Source: Rozella allomycis CSF55
Taxonomy: Eukaryota > Rozellomycota
Direction of reading: 5' to 3'
DNA length: 64,000 nt
NCBI GenBank assembly: GCA_000442015.1
Contig: KE560848.1
Span: 79,603-143,602 of the forward strand
The position numbers were made by a program, and so were the translations under genes. Below, piece after piece: positions 33,604 through 46,900 of the stretch (the stretch's first letter is position 1; each line of letters begins with the position of its first letter). The notes beneath the pieces were generated by a model. That model saw only the letters and a list, made by a program, of their open reading frames with translations, made no database searches and was not told the origin of the DNA.

Positions 33604-34257
33604 ATGAGCAGCAAACTTTCCGGAGCGATCGTGCGTCAAAACATTGCCGAACTTTTAAAAGGTTCACAAGAAAACAAGCGCAACTTTGTTGAAACTGTTG
33701 AGTTGCAAATTGGTTTAAAGAACTACGATCCACAAAGAGACAAACGTTTTTCAGGAACTGTCAAGCTTCCATACATTCCAAAGCCAAGAATGAACATTTG
33801 TATTCTTGGAGATGCTCACCATTGCGATGAAGCCAAAAAGATCCAAGTTGACTGCCTCTCTGTTGATGACTTGAAGAAATTCAACAAGAACAAGAAAGAA
33901 ATCAAGAAATTGGCAAAGAAATACGACGCTTTCTTGGCTTCTGAAGCTTTGATCAAGTTGATTCCTCGTTTGTTAGGACCTGGTTTGAACAAGGCCGGTA
34001 AATTTCCAACTCCAATCTCTCACTCTGACAACTTGGAAGAAAGAATCAAAGATGTTAAGGCTACCATCAAATTTCAATTGAAGAAAGTTCTTTGCTTGGG
34101 TGTTGCTGTTGGACACGTCGAAATGACTGAAGATGAAATTGCCTCCAATGTTATCATGTCCGTCAACTTTCTTGTTTCATTGTTGAAGAAGAACTGGCAA
34201 AACGTAAAGTCTCTTTTCATTAAGAGCTCTATGGGCAAGCCATTCCGTATCTACTAA
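33604..34257 (+). CDS. RPL10A: Ribosomal protein uL1 (L10a)
   Basis: Uninterrupted frame of 217 residues from [18 protein letters not shown] to [10 protein letters not shown]. Typical segments are [20 protein letters not shown] and [18 protein letters not shown]. uL1 forms the L1 stalk of the 60S subunit near the tRNA exit site. Full length. The sequence upstream (TTACCCTTGTAG at 33580-33594) looks like a splice acceptor of an intron in the 5' leader. Codon choice is less A/T-extreme than in the neighbours, as expected for a highly expressed gene. Confidence 0.97.
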   Translation: MSSKLSGAIVRQNIAELLKGSQENKRNFVETVELQIGLKNYDPQRDKRFSGTVKLPYIPKPRMNICILGDAHHCDEAKKIQVDCLSVDDLKKFNKNKKEIKKLAKKYDAFLASEALIKLIPRLLGPGLNKAGKFPTPISHSDNLEERIKDVKATIKFQLKKVLCLGVAVGHVEMTEDEIASNVIMSVNFLVSLLKKNWQNVKSLFIKSSMGKPFRIY

Positions 34258-34391
34258 TTTACCGCATTGGCCACCAAAGAAGAATTTTTTATTCTTCTCT
34301 TGGGAGCTCCAATAAATGCTCATTTTATTTATCTCTATTTTAAGTTCTTTATTTTTCCCATTTTTATCTCAGCCATTAAATTTTGGAATCT

Positions 34392-35930
34392 ATGAGATTA
34401 CTTGATATTGAGAAGAAAGGAAAGTTTTCAAATAACCATATAAAGTTGAAAAGACATTTTAGCTGTGTTAACGCTCTTTCCATAACTAACGGTGATGGCC
34501 AGTTCCTGGCCAGTGGTGGGGATGGTACTTACCATTTAAATCATGAAGTAGATAAAAGAGTTTTGGTGTCTGATCTTTATGATCCTGAATTTAAGATCAA
34601 AGAAACCTATTTAGGCCATCAGGTAAAGAACTTCTTAAGTAAAAAAAGAATAACATATTTTCATTATCGTTTTCATTGGATAACAAGCTTTTGTTTTCAG
34701 CTGGACTTGATAGCTTAACGTATCTACATGATAGAACTACGGGAGTGAGCACTGAGTATCGTGGGCATGATGGAGTAATAGATTTTACCTTTCATAATAG
34801 CCTGTTTATTGTGTACAATCTTCTATTCATGATCTTAATATATTTTATACCACTTCGTAATAGTTATTGCATTGTTATAAAAGTGAAGATGGGGCAGTTT
34901 ATGTCAGAGACACAAGAACAGATAAGCCAGTTTCTATTATTGATTATGATGTACCAATTCATTGTATACGTGAACATCCTTTTAAGAACAATGCATTAGT
35001 TATAAGTGGAAAGAGTGGCCATTTGGAGTAATTTATACATACCTGGAATAATTAAAGAATGTTGGACTTCAGAACATTAAACCAGACTCCTCATCCAATA
35101 TTGAAAGTAATTTAAAGATTTTCTATTTAAAGTACTCGACGAGCTTCAAAGACTGCTCCTCTAATAGAAGCATTCTGCCAACTGTGGGCAACGTTCATTT
35201 CACAAAAGATGGCAGTAGATTTATGACTACAAATATGTCTGCCCTACCAATGATATATGATACATATGAATCCCATCCTCTTTATTGTTGCTATCATAAA
35301 AATTATCAAAACGTATGCACTATGAAACATCATTGCTTCGGTGGTCAGAATGATGAATTTATTATCGCTGGAAGTGATGATTACAATGTATACGTCTGGA
35401 AAACTCCTAACACTGATTCTCTAGTTACAAATAAGCAATATTTCAGTAAAGCTAATCCTTCGAACTGATCCAAGTTAAATCTGAGATCGAGGATTCAACA
35501 AATTGGGTTCCATTAAGAGTTCACGATAAAGTAGATCAAGTTTTAAGAGGTAAATGTATTGACACCTCAATTAAAAGAAAATCAAAGTCACCCTAACACT
35601 ACCATCTATCACCCTGTGTTTCCGTGGATTCTAACTTCAGGTGTTGAAAAGACAATTGGCATTTATTCCCCTTTACCGATACCAACTACATTGCCGCCAG
35701 GTAATACTATTATAATGCTCAAATAAGTTTCTAAGGTCAACCAAGATGCCCGAAGAGATCTAGTGAGGCTTATTAGGGCAAGGCCAATTTTCTTGGCCTA
35801 TCTCATGGCTAGAGATGGTCCAGATGATTCTCTGGATGAAGATCCGCGTACTTTGGCCCTTTTTGACATACTTAATGAAGATGAAAGTGACTATCAAGGT
35901 TACAATCACGAGGACGATGAAGAAGAATAA
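34392..35930 (+). CDS. WD40-repeat protein, DCAF5-like
   Basis: Multi-exon gene (at least eight introns of 24-30 nt), ending tail to tail with the next gene. Repeats include LKRHFSCVNALSITNGDGQF, NNIFSLSLDNKLLFSAGLD-like text, GHDGPVYCVQSSIHDLN, and WD-type NDEFIIAGSDDYNVYVWK. The C-terminal YHPVFPWILTSGVEKTIGIY is the GVEK motif of DCAF5-type substrate receptors of CRL4 ubiquitin ligases. An acidic tail (EDESDYQGYNHEDDEEE) ends the protein. Between KANPS at about 35460 and LIQVKSEIED a one-base gap (or an unusual intron) must be assumed. The fold assignment is solid; the DCAF5 orthology is moderate. Confidence 0.7.
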
Positions 35931-35949
35931 ATTAGCATTTTGATTTTAT

Positions 35950-36950
35950 TTAAACAGCTTTGGAATGAATTATTGAAGGACCTTTATCATTGTAGTCCTG
36001 TCGTGTAAGGCAGTATTTGCTGTCTCCAAAAACCATCTTTTCTTCGTACATAGTATCAATTTACCTTTGACAAAATACATCCTCCAATAAAAGATGCATG
36101 TACATTTTTGCCTCCTAAGGCCCCGAAATATTCTGGCACATTAATGTATTTGATTTCTTTGATCTGGAAATCATTAGAATTGTCAGATAAAGATTTTTTT
36201 AAATTTGCTTGAAATATATTCTTGAAATCAAACAGGTTAGAGATCCCTCCAGTCATTATAACGGCTTCGCATAATGTCGATCGCTTATCTAGATCGACCT
36301 TGCTCATAACGATTTGAAATAACTCCATCAATTTTGATTTCTCAAAGAATATTTTAATAGAGTCATTAAATAAAACATTTGTTTTTGATTTTACAAACTC
36401 GTTCTCTAATAAGTTAAATGCTGACGGCCTGGGAATATTTTTCGCCTCCAAATACTGGATTACACACCTGGAGCCAACATTGGATGCTTCCTGCCATGGA
36501 AGCATAACGATTCCATCAAGCACCGGTGTTATTACTGAATACACAATAAATGTAAGTTATTACCGCAATGATCAAAACCGACATCTATTATGAGCGCATT
36601 TGTAGAATTCCCTGCACATGCAGCTGCCATAGCTTGATTTAAAATATATGAAAGAGGACTTTTAATTTCTTCAAATATTATTTTGGTGATTTCCTCCGCT
36701 GTTGGTCTTGTTGCATTGGATGGTACTACAAATAGAAGGGGTAAAGTCTGTAGTTGGTCTTCAGTGAAGATTTTAAGTAAAGAACCCTTCACGTGATTTG
36801 TAAAGAATTTTATATCTATTATTCTGCCACAATCATAGAGTTTTAATTTATGATCTATTTTCAACTACATTTCTTGTGTTGCAAACTCCTTACAATTTTC
36901 GGTTCTTCAAAGACAGAAGAAAGCCCAAGTTTTGTAGTGTAATTTCCTGT
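35950..36950 (-). CDS. Divergent actin-related protein, N terminus unresolved
   Basis: Actin-fold text on the minus strand: LLFVVPSNATRPTAEEI, ALIIDVG joined by intron 36535-36563 to VITPVLDGIVMLPW, EAVIMTGGISNLFDF, and GALGGKNVHASFIGG. After intron 36037-36064 the actin-like end CLTRQDYNDKGPSIIHSK follows. The upstream exon (NYTTKLGLSSVFEEPKI, before an intron at about 36865-36893) fits the first actin strands, but I cannot place the start codon. Actin landmarks for ATP binding are partly altered, so it is an Arp and not actin. Candidates are chromatin Arp9-type or dynactin Arp10-type proteins. Confidence 0.7.
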
Positions 36951-37096
36951 TTCAAAAATAATATAGTTCTAACTATAAAGGACTACAGTCTTTTTACATC
37001 CATGAAGAAATTTACAAAATCAAATTTCAAAAGGATCAATTATAAAAAATACTATAAGAAACTCATTTTAAAGTGTTCATTTATAACATGAAATGT

Positions 37097-37719
37097 TTAT
37101 TGTTCTTTGGCCATTTGTGCAGCTGGGAAGTCAAAAACGACTTCTTTGCCGGTGAGTTTCTTGTATACGCTGCTGAAAGTGTCGACTTTGTATTCAACAG
37201 ATTCCATATCTTTGCGATCCAAGAAGCTGAAATTAGGTCAAAGTATGTTTCTTACACTTTAATTTGGCGGGATCCGTCAACTTTAACGCGAAGTCTCTTT
37301 CCGATGATTTCAGCTGGGTAAACCAAGTCATCTAAGATTGCATCATGAACAGCAGCCAAGGTGCGGTTACGTGGTCTTGGTTGTTTTGATCTTGATTTAC
37401 GAGTTTCTCTTGGGAGAATTCTGCGTTGAGCAATGATTATAACATGACGGTCAGAGAATTTCTTTTCCAATTCACGAACAACACGGGATTGAACCTTGTG
37501 AACTTGCTTAATCAAAGGAACTGGAACGAAAACAGCGATAGCTTTGCGACCATGTCCAAGTTCAATTTCTTTTGCGGAGGTAATTTGAACTGGGCGTAAT
37601 TCTTTGCGGATTTCATCAGAAGAGTTTTCCAAATCAATTAAAGCTTCAGCGATTTTAACTTCTAAAGCATCTGGTTGTTCGCCAACTGGTTTAATAATTT
37701 TAGTCAAAGCGGATGCCAT
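37097..37719 (-). CDS. RPS7: Ribosomal protein eS7
   Basis: The ATG at 37719 starts [20 protein letters not shown]. Then come [19 protein letters not shown] and [19 protein letters not shown]. The 29-nt intron 37227-37255 joins IK to [18 protein letters not shown], and the end is [10 protein letters not shown]. eS7 lies on the 40S solvent side. Directly before the ATG is a 5'-leader intron (37720-37796, 77 nt, GTAAGT to TTTTTAG), long for this genome. Confidence 0.96.
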
Positions 37720-37796
37720 CTAAAAATTAGTATAGTTCGGGTATAGTATAAAATATATAAAACTCAAAAAGCATCGTATAAAAGAAAAAGACTTAC
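37720..37796 (-). other. 5'-leader intron of the eS7 gene
   Basis: On the minus strand GTAAGT begins at 37796 and TTTTTAG ends at 37720, abutting the start codon. At 77 nt it resembles the 81-nt intron next to the eS26 start codon. A role in boosting ribosomal-protein expression is inference. Confidence 0.6.
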
Positions 37797-37940
37797 CTTT
37801 GCTGGTTAAGACAAGGGTTTGTTGGAGGAAAATTTTTACTTTTTTCGAAATTTAAGAAAGTTGTCTTGGATGAAAATAATCCGATTAAGAATAATGGCTG
37901 CCCAAAAAATAAATTTGAGTTGGTTACCATATATTTCCCG

Positions 37941-40900
37941 ATGGAAACAGCAATACCTTTAAACGTTGAGAAATCACGAGTTGATACGCCTTCTAGTCTT
38001 GCTAATGAAGAATTTTCACCAACCTTTACCAAGGCATTAACTGAAGGAGAATGCTTTGTTTTATTTCATTTCTTGTTAAAATCAAATCTGAAGACTTTAA
38101 ATGACTTGTCTACGCCCCTGGAAGGTTATTCAAGCATTACGTATTTGGTTCAAGATGACGAGATTTTCCATAATCTAATTGGCGAATTGCTTGGTATCGA
38201 GTTTGATTCACTTGAGTCCTGTATGTCACATGTTGACTCCTTAAATATACAATGTTCAAATAGACCATCTATTCTAGTTAATGTCGTATTGGTAATTTAA
38301 TGTTATTACGCTTCATAGTTTGTAATGTGCACCAAAATTCGCCTAAATATCACCAAAACCTGGAAAAATGACATTGAAATTTATCTGCTCTCTTGGTTGA
38401 AAGGTTGCATTAATTTTAATGGAGACTTGACGATGAAAAATATTTATAGTGGTCAATTTTACTATGAATTTGTTTGCAAACATATGAATGTTAGCCAAAG
38501 AGAAACATTAGGTCCCGATGAATGTTATGATTATGTACGCAACTATCTCTCAAAATTTGGCTTAGATTACCTTGTCGTACCACTAGAGCTTATTCATGGA
38601 AACAGAAATCTTCATCTTCTTCTACTTTTATCTCTTTATCAATTTCAGTCTACGTCAAGATTGAACCTAAACCTCTTGCTCGATTTCGCGAATGCCATTG
38701 AATCTGAATATGATTGCAACAATGAAGGAAAATATAACTGTGCAAATATAGCAACTAAGAGCTATAAAAGCGATTTAAGCTCAACATTAGGTTATATTGT
38801 GAATTTGAAAAAGGAAAACCATGAATTAAAAAATAATACCCATAAAATAGAAAATAGGTTGAATTTGATTGAGAGAGAACGCGGATTCTCAACATTAAAT
38901 TCGGATTCTTTGTTGACAGATTTAAGAAGCAGTGTGGTCATTAAGTCGACAATGGAAATGAAATTACAAGAATTGGAGTTGCGACATGGCAATGTGTGCA
39001 AAGAATTGGAGTTATCTGAATTTAAAAGAGGAGTTTTGGAGCAGGATATTGAAGTGCTGACAGAAAACATAAGAGTTGAGAAAAATGAGAAAGAAGAGAT
39101 TTTGGCGGAATGCCTGCACCTAGAAGATTTATTAAAAAAGGAAAATGAAAACAATAAAAGATTGATTTTACAACATGAATTAAATATTCAACGTTTAAAT
39201 GAAGAACTCGCATCAAGTAAGTTAGCGATTTTAGAAGCGGAGAAAAAAATGGTGGCTATCGTTTATGAAAACAAAGAAAAACTTGATTTCTATGAGAAAT
39301 CGAATGCTTTAGTTCAAAAAGAGTTAAAGGAGAGCATTGAACTGAATACGTCAATTCAAATAAGCAATACGGAATTATTGAAAGGAAAAGAGCTTAATGA
39401 ACAGCAATTAAATGAAAGAGAGGCGCAAATAAAAGATTTGATTGCGGAAAATGAATCATTGCTGTCAATGTCAGAATCTTTGAATCTGGAGTTTAATGAA
39501 CTAAAGGATAAACTTCAAAAGACAGATGAATATGGAAGAACCGAAATAGAAAATTTAACAAAATTAATCGCACAAACTAGCGCAGAAAAAGAAAGGATCA
39601 ATGAAGCATTTCACCGCATTGAAAAAGAAAACGTTAATATGAGTAATCAACTTGATCATTTGAGGTTGGACATAAAGAAGAGTAAATATCATACGGGAGT
39701 GCATCATTTTTATATAGAGAGATTAGAATCTAAAGTTGATGCATGTGAAATGGCGTTGAAGGATACGAACGCTGAATTAAACGCCATAAAATCATTAAAT
39801 AGGAAGTTAACGTCGGAAATCGTTGAATATAGTAACATGAATGCAGATTTGAAGAGTCTCGGCCAGTCTTTGAAAGATGAAAATGAAGTTTTTAAAGTGA
39901 AATGTCAACAGCTAGAAAAAATCGAAAATCAATATTCTCAACTTAAACTGGAACATGAAATAGTTAAGATAGCCAATGATCAAAATTCAAAGATGTATGA
40001 GGAATCAAAAAAAGAACTTGAAACGATCTCTAACGATCTGACGAAAGGAAAACTCTTGGAGCAAGAATTTAAGGATGAAATCGAATTCTGGAAGAGACAA
40101 AATGATTTATTACAACAAAAGCTTCTAATGTCATCCAATGAATATAATATCTGCAAATTTGAGTACGATCGGGTTCAAAAGCAACTCACTGAATGTTCTC
40201 GCCAACTTGAGGACGCAAATTCGGTTATTAAAAGACAAAGCGAATGTTTGGAGGCGAATGAATACAGTCTAGAAGACTTAAAAATTACCTTAAATACAAA
40301 TAATCAAAAATACATGGCAAGCAAAGACATAATCGATGATTTGGAGAAAAAATTAGATAAAAAGGAATTGGAAATTAGCAAGTTAAAGGAAAGCATCTCA
40401 AATCTGGATTTAGATTACGTCAGCTTAAAGGTTAGATACAAGGATCAAGTTTCAACGAATCAGAATCTTTCCACTGAAATCCAAAATTTAAGATCCACAA
40501 ATGTTGAATTAATTAATGAAAAGGAAAAAATTGAAGCTGCTTTGCATAAAAAGCAGGAAGAGTTTATGCATATTTCAACAATTACAGCATCATCAGGAAC
40601 TGTAGACCTTGAAAAGAACATTCTTATAGACCAAATCGCTCATCTTAATTTTCAAATAGATCTTTCAAAAAAAGAAAACCTTCAATTAGAGAATAGATTA
40701 AGTGAAATGTCGTCTACTATCAGAACTCTATTTGAAAATGAGAAAGTCCACGTTAGTGAAGAGAGCCAAATAATAAGCCTTGAGAAACACGAGTTAGACG
40801 ACAAGAATATTGTTTTCGATAAATACAATGATTTGCAAAACAAATATAAAGCAGTAGAGGCAGAATATCGCCACAAGATATCTGGTCTCGAATGTTGGCT

Positions 40901-43900
40901 ATCTGAAACCGACGTCCTATTGAAACAAAAAGATGCAAAAATAAAACTCTTGGAGGCAGAGAATAATTCTCTCCAGAATAATTTGAATGACAAGATAGAT
41001 GCTTTAGATTTGCTTCGTAACAACGTCAAGGAAATATCATCATACTTGCAAGACTTAGAATTCCAGCTCCAGCAATCCAAAGAAGAAAAATGCCTCCTTC
41101 GACAAAAAATAGAAAATGAAATTGCTCAATACAAAGCCAGTGAATCGAATGTATTGAATCTAAGAGTATTAAATGGAAAGCTCCTTCATGAATTAAAGAA
41201 TGAGAAAACACTTAGGCAAGAAGCACAGGAGAAATTAAAAAATGATGAAATTTTAGTTTCGAAATCAAATCAGATATCAAATCTCAATCAGAAAATTGAC
41301 TCTTTAAATCAGCAGGTCTTGCAACTTAACAGGGAAAATAGTGTTTTAATAATCAGAGCAAGGAATTTTGAGAATGTGGTTCATAAGCAAGATTCCAAGA
41401 TTGTAGATTTGCAAAGAAGCCTTGAAAATAAAGAAAATGAGTTTCAAGAAAATTTGAGGTCATTTGAAGTGCTTAAATCGCAGTTGAGTACTCTGGAGGG
41501 AGAAAACAAGAGACTTGATAGAATCAAAGTCGATAAAGAAGCCGAAATTAAATTTATGAAGGAATCATTAGCTACCTTTCATAGTTGGGCAGTTGCAGTA
41601 GAGAGTAAGCAACAAGAAAACGAAGTCTACTTGAAACAGCTGAGGCAAACTAACGATTCATTGAATTATAAAACCTGTCAACTAGAAAGTGAATTGAAAT
41701 CCCTGACGAACCAGCATGAAAAGAAATGCGAAGAGTTAACTGCTTTAGAAAGGAAACTTGAAGAGCAGAAAGAATGTAAATCGGTTATTGAAAACGAATT
41801 GGATATGGTTAAACAACAACTAATGCAAAAAGAAGTTGCATTAAAAGATCTTTCTGTAAAGTTTCAGTCATTGTTAGATGAAAATATTGTTCTGAAGCAA
41901 CAAACTGTACCTAAAGTCATGATAAACAGAGCAAGTTCAATGATGATAAATGAAGATATTCCATTGAAGCATGATCAAGAAACCTTGTGCAATTTGATAA
42001 TCGATGAAAGTCAATACGTACTTATGAAAACAGATTACGAAAAGAAAATATTAGAGTTGGAAGCCAAATGTGATCTATATAGTGATAATCTACACAAGTT
42101 GGAATTAGAATCACAAAATAGGACTGAAGAGTTGTTTGATAAAACCAAGTCAAATAAAGACTTGACTAATCAGTTGAAAGAAATTAAAAATAATTTCAAT
42201 ACGATAGAAAATAGTTTCAATGAAAAATGTAAAGAGATTGAAGAGATGGAATCAACAAACGACTCTTTAGGGCGAAGATTACTGATTCTTGAGAATGAAA
42301 AGGCTCAGCTCTTGTCCGAAATAGATGAATTAAATGAGGAAATAGTTATACTTAAGGAATCGGACAAGCCTGATAATGTTGTTCCCATCATAAAGAAGCC
42401 GTATTCTGTTGAAATTATTGAAGAAAATAGGTTTGCCGACGCGCAAACGCAAGCTTCATTTGAGAACCAAGAAGCATCCACCGAGATTGACAGTCACCAA
42501 GATGAAATAGCCCAATTAAATGAAAGAATCGCTTCATTGAAATTTGAATATTCAGCTCTAGAAAAGGAACTAAACGCAAAACTTGACGAGAAACAATGCG
42601 AAAACGAATCCCTTAAAGAGAAAATTGAAAAGTTGCTAAATGAAAACGCTGTGATAAGAGATAAATTCAATGTCAATCCTGCGCCCGTTTCAATCGTCGA
42701 CGTAGAATACACCAAGGAACTGAACAATAAATATCTAAATAAAATAAAGGAAAACACCAAGATGCAGGAAGAGTTGGAAGAGTTGAAAAAGTATATTTCA
42801 GCAAGCGAGCAGTTATCGTGTCAGAATGAGTTGAAATTAAGTTTAATGGAGAAGGAGCTTGCCCGATCAATTGAAAATAACGTGGCAATTAAATCTGAAT
42901 GTTTAAAGTTGAATGAGGTGCTGGAGGCGAAAAATAGACAGCTATCCGATATGGAAGTCATTGTTCAAGAACTGAGAGTTGAAAAGAGCAATTTGATTAA
43001 TGCAAGTATGGATCAGCAGATGATAGAATCTCAAACTATATCTCATTATGAAGCGGAAATAACCAAATTAAAAGAATCTATAAACAATAATGTCAGAGTG
43101 GAAGTTACAAATGCTGTTAATGCGGTTGATAATGAATCAGGATTGCAAGAAAAGATTAAAAGCTCGCAAGATGACAACCTCCGCTTAGAATCGATGCTAA
43201 AAGACTACGCCCAAAAAATACAAACCCTGAACGAATCAAGATCCCAACTATCCAAAGAACTAGGAAATTTACAATCCGAAAACCGATCTCTTGGCGATAA
43301 ACTATGCACTCAGAATATTTATTGTTCCAAACTTGAGAGTCAATTAAGAATATTAGAGAATGAAAAGATGCAGGCTGTTTTAGAAAGAGAAGCGGTTGAA
43401 GGTGAAATTGACAAATGCAAAAAGATTGAGACAGAGCTGTCGAAGCGCTGTGTTGGTCAGGAGGAAATGTACCGGTCTGCTAATGCGAGATTGCAGGATT
43501 CGTTGAGGGATGTGGAGAGGATGCTGGAATTGAAGACGGATGAATTGGCGCGGGTGGTTATGGTACTTGATGCGAAGAATGCTGGTATCAAGGAGCTTGA
43601 AGAGGAAATGGAAAAGATGAGGGTCAGCTTGGTTGAATTCGAGACTGCGAAACGCCAACTGGAAACGAATAATGGGATGTTTAGAGTAGAGTTGGAAACG
43701 AAAAAGACGGTGATTGAGAATATATTGAAAGAAAAGCAGTCTTTGGAAGAATCAATGATGAAAATGCATGCTGTGAAAGCCATGTTGCCGGAAGTTGATT
43801 TAAATGAAGATTACGAGATTAATGTTCTGAAGAAGCAAGTACAGTCGCTTTCAGGGCGTGTTGAGGAATTGACGAATGAAAAGAATAAATTTGAAAATGA

Positions 43901-46900
43901 GGTTGTGAAGATGGCTGCGGAAACGACTGGTTTGAAAATTTGTGTTAATGGGTTAGAAATTGACAAGAGCAATTTGATTGATGGATTGAGAGTGAAGAAT
44001 AGTGAATATGAGAAATTAGAAGCGATATTGGACGAGATAAATGAAAAAATGCGAACGATTGAAGAAGAATTGAAGAGTTTGAATGACGTTTTGGAAAAGA
44101 CTAGAGAAGAATCTATAGAGTTGAATGAAAAGCATATGTCTTTGATTAATGAAAGAAATTCTTTATTGAAAATGATTAACAATTTGCAAGAACAATTGGA
44201 AGAGAGAGAAAGAGTCATTGTAAAGTTGGAGAATGAAATTGAAGCAAACAATAAAAGAATGATAGGTGAGATGGATAAAATGAATCAAGAGGCAAAAATA
44301 AAACAAATTGAAATGAAAAATTATTATGAATCTTTCTTGTCACAGAAAGATTCAGAAATTCAAAACATTATCAATGCTGCCAAGAAAGAAACCAAAGAAA
44401 AGTCTACAAATACTTTGAATAAAGTAATGCAACAAGATTCAAGTGAAGATCAACGTTTGGAATTGTTGGCAGATTATCAAATTGAAATTAAATTGAAAGA
44501 TTGCAAGATCAATGACCAAGAACTGGAAATAAAAGAAATCAAACAAGAAAATGTTAAATTCAGAGAGGAATTAATTCAGTCAAGAGCTGCTGTTGAATCA
44601 TCCAATTCAATAAATCAATCGCAGGTTGAAAAGATGAAAGAAATCCAAAATTCGTTTAATGAATTATCGAAAAAGTACACTCAATTGTTGAAAGAAAGGA
44701 CAAATTTAGAATTTGATTTTGAGCAACACAGGATTGACAAGGGCAAACTAGAAAACGTAACATCTCAGTTAAACAAGGAAAATGAATATATAAAGAATCA
44801 GATAAACGATTTGCAAAAAGAAAGAGAAATTTTGCATAACGAGTTTGTTAATTCAAAGAATCAAGTTTCTTCTTTATACGCCGTGAAGCAGGATATGGAC
44901 GCATTGTTGGAATTCAAAGAGATCACTTATCAATCTTCCATAAAAGATATGGAAAACAAGATTAATGAAGCATATCAGTTGATTGAAAGCAAAGAATCTA
45001 GAATAAAATTACTGGAAGAGTCCATAACGCAATTGCAAATGTCTTTAGACTCTAAAACACAGATGCAACCAACGAGTGTTCCAATAGACGCATCAATCTT
45101 TGTGCAGCAAGAGGAGATGGTTGTTAAATTGTCTGAAATGACGCTGCTGAATTATTCTTTAGAAGACAAGATCGATTCACTAAAGTTGAAGATTGCGAAT
45201 ATGGCAACAACAGTGCATGAATACGAAGACAGAGGAAAGGTTTTAATTGAAAAGATTGAGAAATTGATGGAAGAAAAGAAGATGCTGAAAAGGAATATTG
45301 CTGATTTGGAAATTTCATTGGACCAATCAAGGAATGTGATTGAAAAGGACAAAAGAGAGATTCAGCGGCTGGAAGTGGCGGTGTTTGAATTGAATGAGAA
45401 TTTTAGTGTGGTAAATAAACGAGTTGGCGAGGTTGAGTTTATGTATTATGAAAAGACGAGAGAATGTGATTTGCTTGGAGTTGAGATTGTTAGAGGGAGG
45501 GAAGAAAAGGAGAGAATTTTTAATGAAAATAGAATTGTAGAAGAAGAGTTGAAGGAAAGAATTGCAAAGGAAGTGGAGAATGTTAAGGGGTTGCAGAGTG
45601 AGATTGAAAAGATTAAGAGTGAAAAGTTGAGTGTTTTGCAAGAGAATCAAAATTTAGTGTTTGAGAAGAATGTTTTGGAGAGTAATGCGAGGGAGTTGAA
45701 TGAAATGAATGAGATTTTGAATAAATCGTTGGAAGAAACTAGAAGTTTATTAAAAAAGCAAGCTGAAAAGAATATTGAAGAGAGAGATCATGTAAGTGGA
45801 GATAGAGTTGAAGTGTATAAAGATAGAGATGAAGTCTTTGGAATGATAAAAATTATAGAAAAAGAAAGAGATGAGATTCAAAATCATTTAAATAAAGCTG
45901 AATTAAAGATTCATGAATTGGAATTGAAGGGCCATGAAAGGGAAATGGAATTTCAATTATTAAGAGAAAGTTTGTTTAAACAACAAGAAGAATCAAAATT
46001 GTTAAAAGAAGAAATAAATGAAAAGGAAGAATCTTTAATTAAACTAGAAAATTCATTGAAAGAAAATGAATTGATTAACAAAAATCTAAAAATAGAAATT
46101 GAAGAAAAAGAAATTGAAAGAAACAAAATGATGAAAGAATTGAATAGCTTTAAACAGATTAATGAAAATTTACAGAATAGATTTGAAAAGATTGAAATTG
46201 AAAATGAAAGAATGAAGATTGAGAACAAAACAATTAATGAAAAGAATACAAGATTAAATAAAGAAATTAATAATTTAGAAAAGAGAAATGAAATATTACA
46301 TTTAGATTTAAAAGAGAAGAATCTAATTTTAGCCAATCAAGAAAAGGAAATTTCCAGAATAAAGGAATTGGAGAATACTGTAAAAGAAAATGAAGAATTA
46401 ATAAATTCATTAAAGAATGACAATTCTAATTTGAAACGAGAGAAAGAAGAAGGTGAAAAGATGGTAAAAGCGTTGAAAAACGAAAAGAATGAGCTAAATC
46501 ACAATTTGGAAATTTCAGAAACAGAAATTGAATCATTAAAGAATGAAATTAATTCGTCTAAAGTGACAATTGAAGAAATAATTAAAGAAATGAAAATTGT
46601 TAAAAATGAAAATGAAACATTTCAAAAACAAATCAATGTTTATAAAGAGGGTGAAGAATTGTTAAAAAAGTCTCTAGACAATGGCATTAAAGTTGATGAA
46701 CTAACAAGATTGTTGCAATCAAAGTTGATTGAGAAGCAAACTAGAATAGAAGAATTGAATCTTCAAGTAATCAAAGTTGAGAATGAAAATGAATCTTTAA
46801 GAAATGAATTAAAGGCTTTGAATGTGAAACATGAAAAAGAAATGATTGAATTTGTTAATGAAAAGGAAGAGATTAAAAGAAACAGAAAAGATTTAAAAGA

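Noticed and set aside
26640-35480. Programmed +1 frameshifting as a common cause for the broken frames
   Set aside because: Sites share no slippery sequence, one case needs the opposite direction, and all lie near two-base runs typical of read errors.
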